Below are positions 16,613-26,772 of a stretch of 64,000 nucleotides of DNA, one piece after another (within the stretch, counting starts at the first letter, position 1; every line of letters begins with the position of its first letter). The DNA lies in the NCBI RefSeq assembly GCF_001953955.1, contig NZ_CP019301.1:512501-576500 (forward strand), read 5' to 3'. The position numbers and the translations under genes are program-made. Under the pieces are notes generated by a model. That model searched no databases. It was not told where the DNA came from and was given only the letters and a program-made list of their open reading frames with translations. Source of the DNA: Prevotella intermedia ATCC 25611 = DSM 20706 (lineage in GTDB: Bacteria; Bacteroidota; Bacteroidia; Bacteroidales; Bacteroidaceae).

Positions 16613-17556
16613 TTCAGTTTGAGGTTATCAATCTTCTTTGCCAACTGCAGGTCTTCTGCCATTATATGGAAGGTCAGCGTACGACCGCCATTTCTCTCAT
16701 AGAGCGTCACTTCAAGCTGCTTGTCTTCTGCAAGAGAAAACTGTTCGAGCGCAAACACAGCGTGTTCACTGCCCATGCCACGCACCTGCATCACCTGATG
16801 ATAGGCACGAAGTGGCTGAAGTACCTGCTCTTGTATGGCGGTGCGCTTTGCCATCTTCTTATCCACCACCTTGAATATGATAAAATCCACAGAGTACGGC
16901 ATATTCGTGCCGTTTTCCATACGAGTGTGGAAATACAGCAAGCCGTTATGGGCATATAAGCCACGAAGCAGGAACTTCATACCAAACTGCTGTGCACCGA
17001 TATGCTTAATGGTACGCTTGTCGTTCTGATAGATAGTCTGCATCATCAGCTTTACTAATACGGGCGACTCGTTACCAAGTTCCTTAAAGTAAATGTCAGA
17101 GCGATTGCTAGGCAGTCTACCTTCCGTCGTAGAGAGAAAGTCTTTCATCTCTATGCTGAGCTTCTCCGGCTCATCAGCATACTTTACGTTGAAAGCATAG
17201 AAAGAGCCGTCCTCACAGATGACACTCATATTGGTCTCCGTTTCAAAGTCCTTCACCGAAGCCTTTACACGTAGTACGTTCTCTGCATCCTCCGCTTTTC
17301 CTGCGATGATGTTCTGTGAACCTAAGTCTACATAACGAATGGCAGAAGGGAAGATAAGATGCACGGTCTTGTCAAAGGTAACGTCCAGACCATACGGCAG
17401 TACGACACGCCCCGTTGGTATGGCACGGCTCATACCTTGAAAGAGCTCTCCCGAAGTAAGCGGACGGCTTGGTGTCAGACCATCATTGTTTTCCTGTGCT
17501 CTGGCTGTTGCTCCCACCATGGCAAGCATGGCCATTGATAAAATAATTTTCTTCAT
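16606..17556 (-). CDS. traN: conjugative transposon protein TraN
   Basis: A 316-residue protein with a signal peptide (MKKIILSMAMLAMVGATARAQ) and the TraN/DUF4138 body. The conserved stretch VDLGSQNIIAGKAEDAENVL lies near residue 75. It is a periplasmic/outer-membrane partner of the VirB9/VirB10-like core. Fifty bases separate it from traM upstream. A second, partial copy of its middle survives in the scar at 13905-13975. Confidence 0.85.
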   Translation of the reverse strand: MKKIILSMAMLAMVGATARAQENNDGLTPSRPLTSGELFQGMSRAIPTGRVVLPYGLDVTFDKTVHLIFPSAIRYVDLGSQNIIAGKAEDAENVLRVKASVKDFETETNMSVICEDGSFYAFNVKYADEPEKLSIEMKDFLSTTEGRLPSNRSDIYFKELGNESPVLVKLMMQTIYQNDKRTIKHIGAQQFGMKFLLRGLYAHNGLLYFHTRMENGTNMPYSVDFIIFKVVDKKMAKRTAIQEQVLQPLRAYHQVMQVRGMGSEHAVFALEQFSLAEDKQLEVTLYERNGGRTLTFHIMAEDLQLAKKIDNLKLKW

Positions 17557-17605
17557 TGTTCCTTTTTTATTTGATGTTATTTTTTACTTATCATTTTCGA
17601 TTGTT

Positions 17606-18877
17606 TTATTTGGACTGAACCAAGAAAAGGCGGTAGCCACCCTTGAGCGTTACCTTGACGGTGCGCAGCTTCTTCTGAAGCAGCTGACTTGCACCCTGCA
17701 TCACCCCACGGGCAGCCTCAGAGATAATCTGGTCCTTGGCAGAGGAAGCGAAGGTAAAGGAGGTTCCCATTGAACCACCGATGTTCGCCCCAACTTCCTT
17801 AAGCGCATTGATGTCCTCCGAACCTGGTATATACACGCCCTCCTGTCCGTCCATGTCGTATGCCGAGAGCTTGACGGCTATGATATGGCCGTTCACCTCA
17901 ATGCTTTTGATAAGCAGGTGCATACGGTTACCCTCTATCTTGGCAACGGCTATCAGTCGGCTCTGTCGTGGAATACGCAAGCCCTGCACCTTGGCACTTT
18001 CAAGCAGACGGAGCACGACATTATCGCCCTCTTTGAGCGTCGTTGTCCTGTCCACTACTACTTTGAGTGTGTTGCGCATCGTAGGTGCAACCGTGCTTGC
18101 GAGCGAATGGAAGCCCAAGTTGCGTGCTTTCGTGCCATACTCCTTGATGAAGTCAGCGTCGCTCATCGGCTGCCCCAGTGAGGACACTACCTGTTTGCGT
18201 TCCACCAAGATTTCCATTGCAGGCAAGTCGGCCGAATCTCCGCTTATATTACTGCCCATACCCTGACCTTTGTTCGTTGCCGTTTGCCCTTTACCCCCGG
18301 TAAAGTCATTACCCAAAGATGGTGGAACGGCAGAAGCCTTGGGGAGATACTTCGCTGCCATCTGATAGCTCTTTTCCATCAGTGCAAGCTGCCGTTTCTC
18401 TTCATTGTCCTCCTTACTATCCTTTTGAGATAGTTCTTTCTTTAGATTATCAATCTCCGAGCGCAGGGCTTCACGCTCCTGCTCGTGTGGATCGGGAGCG
18501 TAAAAGGAGTTCAAGAGGCGATTATTCTCCTCATAACGATGCATAGAGTTTTCTATCTTTGCCGTAGAAGCAGCTGTCTCTGCACGCTGCTCCTCTGATG
18601 GAGCAGTGTTCTGTGCAAAATAGTCCGATAGTCTGCCCATCTCCTCGCGGGTCTGTTCTTCCTCGTGTGCTTTGTCGCCTAATTCGTAGGCTTTGAGCTT
18701 GTTCTCGGTGAGCTTTTCCGTCGTTGCCTGCGGGATGCTGTCATTGAGTCCCTGCTCCGCTGCAGTCTTATCCTTGCCCGAAGGTGCGAAGATAAACCAC
18801 ATTGAAAGGGCAAACAGCAGTCCCAGACCTCCGAAGACCAAGCCTTTCTTCATTTGTTCTTTCTGTTTATTATCCAT
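17606..18877 (-). CDS. traM: conjugative transposon protein TraM (VirB10-like)
   Basis: A 423-residue protein: one membrane helix near residues 12-30, a long charged coiled-coil/linker region (about 60-170, with EALRSEIDNLKKELSQK), and a C-terminal domain containing ILVERKQVVSSLGQPMSDADF and VNGHIIAVKLSAYDMDGQEG. This matches TraM of CTnDOT-type systems, the VirB10-like inner-to-outer membrane scaffold. The start overlaps traL by 8 bases. Confidence 0.85.
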   Translation of the reverse strand: MDNKQKEQMKKGLVFGGLGLLFALSMWFIFAPSGKDKTAAEQGLNDSIPQATTEKLTENKLKAYELGDKAHEEEQTREEMGRLSDYFAQNTAPSEEQRAETAASTAKIENSMHRYEENNRLLNSFYAPDPHEQEREALRSEIDNLKKELSQKDSKEDNEEKRQLALMEKSYQMAAKYLPKASAVPPSLGNDFTGGKGQTATNKGQGMGSNISGDSADLPAMEILVERKQVVSSLGQPMSDADFIKEYGTKARNLGFHSLASTVAPTMRNTLKVVVDRTTTLKEGDNVVLRLLESAKVQGLRIPRQSRLIAVAKIEGNRMHLLIKSIEVNGHIIAVKLSAYDMDGQEGVYIPGSEDINALKEVGANIGGSMGTSFTFASSAKDQIISEAARGVMQGASQLLQKKLRTVKVTLKGGYRLFLVQSK

Positions 18878-19172
18878 TTTCTTTGATTGTTTGATGATGT
18901 TGTAGATAAAAATTGCCGTGTAACTCTTGCAAAGTACTGTCTGTCCGTATCGGACTGTCCGTCAGCTTTCCCGTGGGGATGGGTAGTTTCTCCTTCTTTG
19001 GAGGAAGGAAAAACTGCGCTATCATCCAGAGCGAGCAGAACAGATAGATGAAGCTTAGCCCATAGACGATTTCCTTTCTCTGCCTTATCGTAAGCCTTTC
19101 ACACCGATGGCGGAGCCACAGGTGAAAGCGCAGATAGTGACGTGAGAGTAAAAAGTTTCTTTTCCTTGCCAT
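18870..19172 (-). CDS. traL: conjugative transposon protein TraL
   Basis: A 100-residue protein with a very basic N-terminus (MARKRNFLLSRHYLRFHLW) and one membrane helix (about 40-60, YGLSFIYLFCSLWMIAQFF). It matches the small TraL/DUF3989 protein encoded between traK and traM. It overlaps traM by 8 bases and follows traK after 4 bases. Its role is in assembling the inner-membrane complex. Confidence 0.8.
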   Translation of the reverse strand: MARKRNFLLSRHYLRFHLWLRHRCERLTIRQRKEIVYGLSFIYLFCSLWMIAQFFLPPKKEKLPIPTGKLTDSPIRTDSTLQELHGNFYLQHHQTIKENG

Positions 19173-19176
19173 AGCC

Positions 19177-19800
19177 TTATCGTTTATAAGTCTGTATATC
19201 CCTGTTTTCCTTCACAAGGAAGTTCTCCATAAGAAAACCTTGCGGGTTGTTGTCCGAACGGACAGAGTTCTGCAACGTGCAGGTTGTAATGAGACTGCGC
19301 TCCGTGACGTTGCTCTGTCTGACGATGAACTGCCGTGCATAAGTCGTTACCGTATAAGGGTAAGTATTAAAATTGCAGTGGATAGAGTCCACCTCTATGC
19401 GCTGATTGACATTGCCCGATATGGCACGGTTATAATAGCCCTTCTCTGCCAAGTCCTTGTAATAGTTGAAAGCCGACTTGTCACACAGTACGAAGGCACG
19501 TTCCATATTCTTCTCAATGGCATCCTTGTCAGGCGCAATGGTGAAGAACAGCTCATGGAAGCGACGTACATGCTCCCTTGCCTCTACAGGGCGGTTACGA
19601 CTTGCATCCTGACTGAGGGCAAGCATGAGCGACTTTCCCTGGTCAAGCACATAGATTTTCTCCCGCTGCTCCTTGGCGAAGCTGTACGAGGCATAGAGGG
19701 CATAACCGCTTATCGCCACGCAGACGATAGCAAAGACAAAGGCGTAGAGTCTTATCTGTCTGAATGAAGTCTCGATATTACCAAGTGATTTGAATTCCAT
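19177..19800 (-). CDS. traK: conjugative transposon protein TraK (VirB8-like)
   Basis: A 207-residue protein: one membrane helix near residues 19-38, then a periplasmic domain with SALMLALSQDASRNRP-like helices and the segment VNQRIEVDSIHCNFNTYPY. The length and order match TraK, the VirB8-like component of the secretion channel. It lies 50 bases downstream of traJ. Confidence 0.85.
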   Translation of the reverse strand: MEFKSLGNIETSFRQIRLYAFVFAIVCVAISGYALYASYSFAKEQREKIYVLDQGKSLMLALSQDASRNRPVEAREHVRRFHELFFTIAPDKDAIEKNMERAFVLCDKSAFNYYKDLAEKGYYNRAISGNVNQRIEVDSIHCNFNTYPYTVTTYARQFIVRQSNVTERSLITTCTLQNSVRSDNNPQGFLMENFLVKENRDIQTYKR

Positions 19801-19850
19801 TTCTTTTTCCTTTTATAGCTGTTGATTTATTAAGCATTATTGCTCCATTT

Positions 19851-20888
19851 CTATTTTCCTTTGAGCAGTGCACCCTTGATACGCCCACCGACATTGCCGA
19901 TGACCGACCCGGCACCTGCTGCGGCATATCGTCCGCCCGTGTAGGCACTTTGTGCACCGCGCTGTGCAGCTTGATTGACATTGCGACCGTAAGAGCCGAT
20001 ACCACCACCTGCTTCGATAATCCAACCTGCAACGGTGGGAACGCAGAAGTAGCCCACGATGCCGATGAGGAAGAAGACGATGTAGTACCACGTCCCCGCA
20101 TCGGGCAGGTAGTTGGGGTCGCTGAGCGCCTCGATGTCTTTCTGTACCATCAACACCTGTATCTTCGTAAGCAGTGCCGTAAGGATAGAACTGACAGGCA
20201 GCCACAGGTAGACAGAGATATAGCGTGAGAACCATGCCGTGAGCGAACCCGACAACCCGTCCCATACGGCAATGTCGAAGACTATCGGACCGAGGATGGA
20301 AAGGACGATGAGCATGAACGTGCGCAGCGTGTCGATGATAAGCCCTGCGGCATGGAACAGCAGCTCCATGAGGTCGTGCACCATTTTCATCACCCACTGC
20401 TTGGTCTGATAGGCAGCACGCTCGGCATACATACCCGCTATCGTCACGGCATCTTCAGGTCCGATGATACCCATCTCCTCAATTTTCTGGTCGAACTTCT
20501 CGTTGGACACCAAGTAGGCCGTTTCGGGGTTGCGCAGGTAGGCTTCCTCCTGCAAACGGTTACGCTTGGCGGTAAGCTCGGCAAGGTTCCCCTCCTGCTG
20601 GTGTACCATCATCTCCGTTCCCTGCACCACGGGCGAGAGCACGGCATTCATCGTACCCAGTACGACTGTCGGGAAGAACATGATGCAGAAACCCAAGACA
20701 AAGGGACGGAGAAGGGGAAAGACGTCTATCGCCTCGGCACGGGCTATGGAAGCCCATACCCGAAAGGCAATATAAAAGAGTGCACCCAAGCCTGCAATAC
20801 CCTTGGCAATGCCCGTCATCTGGGCGCAGAGCGGCATCATCTCTTCATAGGTTGAGTGGAGCAGCTCGTGTAAACTGGCAAAATCCAT
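19851..20888 (-). CDS. traJ: conjugative transposon protein TraJ (VirB6-like)
   Basis: A 345-residue multi-spanning membrane protein with several helices around 28-90 and 185-290, and a Gly/Ala-rich basic tail (GGGIGSYGRNVNQAAQRG). This is TraJ, the VirB6-like inner-membrane channel component. An upstream in-frame TTG (20894) exists, but the ATG at 20888 is the better start. Confidence 0.85.
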   Translation of the reverse strand: MDFASLHELLHSTYEEMMPLCAQMTGIAKGIAGLGALFYIAFRVWASIARAEAIDVFPLLRPFVLGFCIMFFPTVVLGTMNAVLSPVVQGTEMMVHQQEGNLAELTAKRNRLQEEAYLRNPETAYLVSNEKFDQKIEEMGIIGPEDAVTIAGMYAERAAYQTKQWVMKMVHDLMELLFHAAGLIIDTLRTFMLIVLSILGPIVFDIAVWDGLSGSLTAWFSRYISVYLWLPVSSILTALLTKIQVLMVQKDIEALSDPNYLPDAGTWYYIVFFLIGIVGYFCVPTVAGWIIEAGGGIGSYGRNVNQAAQRGAQSAYTGGRYAAAGAGSVIGNVGGRIKGALLKGK

Positions 20889-20935
20889 AAGCAAGTGTGT
20901 TTAGATGTATGAATGACCAATAACCAATAACTTAA

Positions 20936-21568
20936 TTACCAATACCTGCTTGCCGTATTGCCGTAGAGCGCCTTGACAGAGGCAAGGTTGTTCTTCTCAC
21001 GGGCACGGACGTAACTTACGGAGATGTTCTTCCTTGTGTAATACGACACGAGCGAACGGTTTTCCCTAAGCGTGGTATAAATACGGTCGATGGCCTGCAT
21101 ACGCTCGTGGTCGTTCATCGAGAGAACACCCGACTTGACGATGGACTTGAGTTCCTTGAGACTCTCACCGCTCTGCTCCAGAAGCTTGGCATAGCCCGAA
21201 GCCATTGCAGCAAGTTCTGAAGGGCGGAAGTTCTTGTCCGAGAGCATTTTTTTATACGAGGTGACGTAAATCTCCGAGATGTCGCCCACCATGAGAATAC
21301 ACTCTTTGACCTTGTAGGCGTCGCCGATAAGATTGCTTACCTTCTTCAGGGCATCGTAATACTTCTTGGTGTCGTTGTAGAGTTTTTCCACCTCCTTGAA
21401 TCCGTCCAAGGTGTTCTTCACCGTCTTGGAGGCGGTGGCTATCTCCTTGACCGAATTGACGATGTTGCCGGCGAAGTTACCGGGATCGGTTACCACCCAC
21501 TGTGCGTGGGCCTTTCCGCTGAATAAAAGGACGGTGCCCATCAGCAGCATTAAAATTCTTGTTCTCAT
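20936..21568 (-). CDS. traI: conjugative transposon protein TraI (DUF4141)
   Basis: A 210-residue secreted protein: signal peptide (MRTRILMLLMGTVLLFSGKAHAQW), then a mostly helical body (KTVKNTLDGFKEVEKLYND) as in DUF4141/TraI, which resembles VirB5-like pilus-associated proteins. It follows traG across a 222-base gap that carries the palindrome array at 21655-21760, so expression may be modulated there. Confidence 0.85.
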   Translation of the reverse strand: MRTRILMLLMGTVLLFSGKAHAQWVVTDPGNFAGNIVNSVKEIATASKTVKNTLDGFKEVEKLYNDTKKYYDALKKVSNLIGDAYKVKECILMVGDISEIYVTSYKKMLSDKNFRPSELAAMASGYAKLLEQSGESLKELKSIVKSGVLSMNDHERMQAIDRIYTTLRENRSLVSYYTRKNISVSYVRAREKNNLASVKALYGNTASRYW

Positions 21569-21654
21569 TGTTCTTTTTGTTTATGATGTGAATACTATGT
21601 TTGTCTGAATGTCCACTAAGGGATGTCTATTCAGCTTGCTGTTATAGGGATAAG

Positions 21655-21760
21655 TTGGACAAGTTAGTCCAAGTATTTGGACACGACAGTCTAATTGATT
21701 GGACACGTTTGTCCAATTGCTTATCCACGTTTGGAGAATTATTTGTCTACGTTTGGCTAA
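21655..21760. repeat. five 18-bp palindromes at exact 22-bp spacing, between traG and traI
   Basis: Units start at 21655, 21677, 21699, 21721 and 21743: TTGGACAAGTTAGTCCAA, TTGGACACGACAGTCTAA, TTGGACACGTTTGTCCAA, TTATCCACGTTTGGAGAA and TTGTCTACGTTTGGCTAA. The first and third are near-perfect palindromes and the rest degenerate. Spacers are 4 bases (gtat, ttga, ttgc, ttat). The geometry matches the arrays at 1601 and 63181 although the sequence differs. Confidence 0.8.
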
Positions 21761-22288
21761 AACAATACATTCTTTACATGGCTTGTCCGGTCAACGATTT
21801 CGTGCAACCCGTTTCTCTTGTGCAAGCTGTCGAATAGCCGTCTCAATGTCGCCACCAAGCTGTGCAGCCCTGTTCATCACCTCCACCTTCTCGGTTTCCT
21901 CGGTGGTGTAGGTGAGGTATTCCTCCATGCTCACTTCTGTGGCATAGACTGCAGACTGCATACCGCCCAACCCTATCCACACCTCCTTGTAGAGTCGGTT
22001 CGGGTCGTTGTTCTGGTTGATGGAGAGGATTTGGCTCTTCTCCTTTTCGGACAAGCCGAGCATAGCCTGTATGCCGTCGAACTTGGTCATGTACTTGCGC
22101 TGGTCAAGCAGTATCTTGCAGTCGGAGTTGTTGATGATACTCTCCTTGACAATGGGCGACTGAATGATATCGTCCACCTCCTGCGTTACGACAATGGCTA
22201 CCCCGAAATACTTTCTGACGGTCTTATGTAGGCTAAGCACCCAGCGCCTTATCATATTTCTGTGGTAGGTTTCCAAATGCTCGCCCCC

Positions 22289-22322
22289 GAACCGGACTTA
22301 CACCTCTCAGCGTATCCGGCTC
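22289..22322 (-). ncRNA. group II intron domain V
   Basis: The minus strand reads GAGCCGGATACGCTGAGAGG and continues GTGTAAGTCCGGTTC, a typical domain V hairpin with the AGC catalytic triad near its base. Domain VI, 22228-22288, carries a likely branch-point A about seven bases before the 3' splice site. Confidence 0.85.
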
Positions 22323-22332
22323 TCCACTAATT

Positions 22333-24156
22333 TCAGTCTATCTTTCCGTCATGTATCTTCTTGTGACAACTCCTGCACACGGCAATCGTCTTGCGTTTGC
22401 GGGCAATCATGTGTCGTTCCCAGCTTTCCTTACCCTGCAAGTTTTTTAGTTTTCTTACATGGTGCATAACAAGGTCGTCTGTCGCTCCACATAATTCACA
22501 CTCACGGGCTTTCAGTCTTTCAACAAGGCTTGTCCGCCCCGCAGTATAAATTGTTCGTGGCATAATGTCACATTCCGATTTATAGGTGGGCTTCTTTCGT
22601 TTGAAGCCACCGTCGTAAAAGTATCTTTCCTTTACACCTGTTTTAGTCATGTGTTTTATGATAAACCTACCATTCTTACGATATTTTTTGTTTACCTCAC
22701 GTGTGCGGCACTTGTATTTGCCTGCAAACGTTTTGTACATGCTGTATTCCATGATGTACTTGAAATTATTCAAGGCATGGGCGCAGTTGTTGGCTATGGA
22801 GTAATAATTATAGAACCCCACGATTTCCCGATTATAACTATCAAGGATTTCAAGGTCGTCATTGAATATCAGTCCCGATTTACATTTCGGTTTCCATATT
22901 TCCTTTCCGTTACGGTTTGTCAGTTCCAAGACTCCCCAATCGAAAAGTTTCTTACGGACAGTTTCCGTACTAATATTCAAGCAGACCCTCTTACCATAGG
23001 TTCTTCTTAATGCTCCTCTTTTATCCCGTCTTTGGTCGTTGGATTTTCTTACAGTAATTTCATATCCGAGAAACTTGGCAGCTCTTTCCGTGTGGGTGAC
23101 AAGTGTCTTTTCATCAGACAGTTCCAATGCCAGTCTGGCAGCAAGGAAGTTTTTAATATCTTCCTTTATCAGTTGCGCATCCTGCTTGCTTCCGATAATT
23201 CCCACGAGAAAATCATCTGCATATCTTGCATATTTCATTCTCCTGTAATCAGCATCCATTTCTTCACCGTTGGGATATTTAGCCCGTCCTTGTTCTATTG
23301 CTTTCAGTTCAAGGATTAGCTTTGCCCTTTGCCTTTCGTCTTTTACGGATTTCAATCTTCGCACAATACGTTTTCTTGCATTGCCAAAGTCCATACTTTC
23401 TCTACTGAATTTTCGTTTCTTCCCTTTGTCGAATTTGGCTATGTATTCCTTTATATACTTATCCAGTTTGTCAAGGTATATATTAGCCAATATCGGGCTG
23501 ATGATACCTCCTTGCGGTGTGCCACTGTAAGTATTGCGGAATTGCCATTCTTCAATATATCCAGCTTTCAAAAACTTGCGTATCAATCGGATGAATCGTT
23601 CATCCGCAATGCGCTCCATGAGAATATTTATCAACACATCATGGTTTATATTATCGAAGAAGCCTTTTATGTCTCCCTCTACAAACCACTTTGCACCGCT
23701 AAACTCCTTTTGGATATGAGTTAATGCAGTATGGCAGCTTCGATTGGGACGGAAACCATGCGAGGTGTATTCAAAATTTCCCTCATATATGGCTTCCAAT
23801 ACCATTCTTACCACTTCTTGTATCAGCTTGTCATTGAAAGTCGGTACGCCAAGAGGTCTTTTCTTACCGTTTTTCTTCGGTATGTACACCCTCTTTGACG
23901 GTTGGGGCTGGTACGTCTCATCTTTTAACGTATCAATCAACTTTTCAATTCGTTTCAGGCTCATGTTGTCAATAGTCTGACCGTCCGAACCTTTAGTCAT
24001 GTTACCCTCTTTGGCATATATGCGCTGATAGGCAACATAAAACATTTCCTCATTGAACAAAATTCTGTAAAGACGTTCGAACTTATAGCTTGCATCCTTA
24101 CTGTGTTCTGATAGACTGTTTAATACTCTTTCTGGACTTCTCATAATGTCTCTCAC
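22333..24156 (-). CDS. group II intron-encoded reverse transcriptase/maturase with HNH endonuclease
   Basis: A 607-residue protein. Reverse transcriptase core: motif GTPQGGIISP (about 213) and the active-site YADD at 312-315 (KYARYADDFLVG). The thumb/maturase region follows, around 400-500. At the C-terminus (about 553-603) is a zinc-type HNH domain, with CELCGATDDLVMHHV and CRSCHKKIHDGKID. All parts are intact, so the intron may be mobile. The long frame needs no frameshift. Confidence 0.9.
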   Translation of the reverse strand: MRDIMRSPERVLNSLSEHSKDASYKFERLYRILFNEEMFYVAYQRIYAKEGNMTKGSDGQTIDNMSLKRIEKLIDTLKDETYQPQPSKRVYIPKKNGKKRPLGVPTFNDKLIQEVVRMVLEAIYEGNFEYTSHGFRPNRSCHTALTHIQKEFSGAKWFVEGDIKGFFDNINHDVLINILMERIADERFIRLIRKFLKAGYIEEWQFRNTYSGTPQGGIISPILANIYLDKLDKYIKEYIAKFDKGKKRKFSRESMDFGNARKRIVRRLKSVKDERQRAKLILELKAIEQGRAKYPNGEEMDADYRRMKYARYADDFLVGIIGSKQDAQLIKEDIKNFLAARLALELSDEKTLVTHTERAAKFLGYEITVRKSNDQRRDKRGALRRTYGKRVCLNISTETVRKKLFDWGVLELTNRNGKEIWKPKCKSGLIFNDDLEILDSYNREIVGFYNYYSIANNCAHALNNFKYIMEYSMYKTFAGKYKCRTREVNKKYRKNGRFIIKHMTKTGVKERYFYDGGFKRKKPTYKSECDIMPRTIYTAGRTSLVERLKARECELCGATDDLVMHHVRKLKNLQGKESWERHMIARKRKTIAVCRSCHKKIHDGKID

Positions 24157-26772
24157 ATTTTCCGTTAATTGTATTAATAATTAGCTGCTTCCCTTCGCCA
24201 TGTACAAGGCGTTACCTTGCTCGGACTACCATGGAAGCTCCGTTACCACTCCGAATTTTCATAGGTCAAACCTAATAGCTTTTCGGCACTTCGGGATAGG
24301 TAATCCCCGTTTATTGCATCGTAACTGTTGGCATGATAGATTGTCGGATACGACTTCCGTCCTTTACTCGCTTACTGCGGTTGTGTCGTGATAAGTTCTT
24401 GCTACGTTCATACCTTTACACTGAAGTAGTATCACGATATGGCGATTGATAGTTACCTTACGCCATAGCCTCAAGGGGGACCACTCGGACTATCGTTCAA
24501 TCAATTCGGACTTTATCCTCATATCTATCTTTTCATCTCGCCATTCAGTCGCAGTTTGGTAACTAACTGACTTATGACTTTTCCGACATGCTACACTCCC
24601 TGCTCGGTTAAGCTTTCCCGAAACAGATAAGTCGGCTGATGATAGGTTATTTTCAAAGAACACTTTCCTAATCTCTTGCCAAAGAGATGTTTACGATGCA
24701 ACCTTTACGGGCGCACACAAATACTTGATGTAGTCCGCCATGTTTGCCGAAGCTATGGCTTTCCACGCTTCCTCGATGAGTATCATTTTCCTGATGCCTT
24801 TGAGTCTTCGCATCTTGTTGATGAAGGCTTCCATGATGATAATCGTCACCACGGGGAAGAGGTCTTTGTTGTCCTTCACTTGATCAATCTCGAAGACGAT
24901 GAAGCGTTTACTGAGCAAGTCGATGTTCTTGTCCGAGTTCAATAGGAAATCGTAACGTCCCCCTCGATAGTATTGCTTGAGGGTTGTCAGGAGATTGTTG
25001 ATATTGAAGTCCGAGAGTGTTACCTTGATGTCCCGTTTCTCCATATCCTTGCGATAGACGTCTCGCAGGTATTCATAGAAAGTATTAAAACAGGGCGTAA
25101 CACTATGGTCTGCACATATCAGCTCGATGTACGAGTTCACGGCAGAGCCAAGTTCGCCCGCCTCGGTCTTGGTGATATGCTCATCGGCACTTTTCCAGAG
25201 CGTAAGCAACAGCGTGCATATACTCTCCCTCTTTTCCACATCGAAGAAATAGTCGTCGGTGTAGAAGGGATTAAAGGAAATCGGGCTTTCATTTGTGTAG
25301 GTGAAATAAACCCCATCTTCGCCTTTGGTCTTGCGGTGGATGAGTTCGCACAATCCCTGATACGAGTTTCCTGTATCGACCAAGAGGACGTGCGCCCCTT
25401 GCTCGTAATACTGACGTACCATGTGGTTGGTGAAAAAAGACTTACCACTGCCCGAAGGTCCCAAGATAAACTTGTTACGGTTGGTGATGACTCCCTTTTT
25501 CATCGGCAAATCCGATATATCCAGATGAACAGGTTTTCCCGACAGGCGGTCTGCCATCTTGATGCCGAAGGGCGAGAGCGAATCCTTATAGTTCGTCTCT
25601 GCCGTAAAGAAGCAGAGGGCAGGCTCGATGAAAGTGTAGAATGACTCTTCTGCGGGAAAGTCTGCCGCATTACCGGGAATGCCTGCCCAGTAGAGCGTTG
25701 CCGCATCAATGGTGTTGTGGCGAGGATGGCATTCCATAAGAGCAAGTGCAGAGCCCACGTCATTCTTGATCTGGCGAAGTTCTTCCTTATCGCTGCTCCA
25801 TGCCAATACGTTGAAGTGGGCACGGATAGAGGGCAATATTGAGATACTCCTGTATCCACTCCTCGTTGATTTGATTGCTACGGCTGTAGCGTGCCAGTGA
25901 GTGCATATTCCTTGCCTGCTTCTCGAAGCGTTCCAAGTTGGCATCGCTATCCTCGATAAAGAAGTACTGGTTATAGATATGGTTGCAGGGTAGCATCAAC
26001 CCTACTGGCGAGGCAAAGGACAACCTACAATCCGAGCGGTCGGTGGATAGTCGCTCATATCGGCTGTCCGTGCTGACCGTTGTCGGTAGGTCATCCGTAT
26101 CGGAAAGCGTATGCAGGCACAGCTGATTGTCGCCTACACGTACAAGGTCTGCGCCCAGACGGATGTCCTCCAATGAAGCATGTCCCTCTTCAGAAAGGGA
26201 GAAGTAACGGTCAAGCAGACCGCCCTTTTCATTTGTGCCAACTAACTCGTCTTCAGTCATGCGGACAATCCTTATCTGCTCGGTATCGTTGATGATACGC
26301 TCGAACTGGTCTACGGCTTCCATAAACTTCATCACCTCCTCCTTGTTGGTGATTTCCTTGGGCAGCAGGTGTCCACGACAAAGCGAAGAGAAGTTGCTCT
26401 GCTGTGCCATGCGCTGCTTGTTGGTCTTGGTAAGGAAGAGATAGACTGAATGGTGTAGATACGGACGCTCGTTGAAATGCCGTTCAGAGGAACGGGCAAG
26501 GAAGCTTAGTCCGCCATCGGAGAGCTTTCCTTGGTAGTCCTCCTTAATGAACCAGTCCTGCTTGTGTACGATGCTGTAATCGGGCAGTACCTTGATTGCC
26601 TTGTGCCAAGCCGAGTGCATTGCCTCGTATTCTGTAGAGGTGACGGTAAAGAGTTCGGGCAGTTCCACACGGAATGCGACCGTAATATCTGCATCCTTGC
26701 TCACCATACACTCCTGCTCTACGGAGAGCAGCGGGAACTTCGATTCCAAAGTCGTTGTCTTGCTTTTATTTC

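Larger units (their letters stand above)
22228..24716 (-). mobile_element. group II intron with reverse transcriptase/HNH protein
   Basis: 2,489 bases on the minus strand. It begins GTGCGCCCGT, matching the GUGYG consensus, and ends CCTAC. Domain V (22289-22322) shows the AGC triad, and a domain VI hairpin follows. The intron protein lies inside. Flanking traG exons join to restore the conserved YIKYLYKTVRKYFG. About 530 bases between 24157 and 24690 are the 5' ribozyme domains and hold no gene. Confidence 0.9.

Noticed and set aside
22333..24156. diversity-generating retroelement or retron reverse transcriptase
   Set aside because: The RT carries a maturase region and HNH domain, and group II intron domains V and VI flank it.
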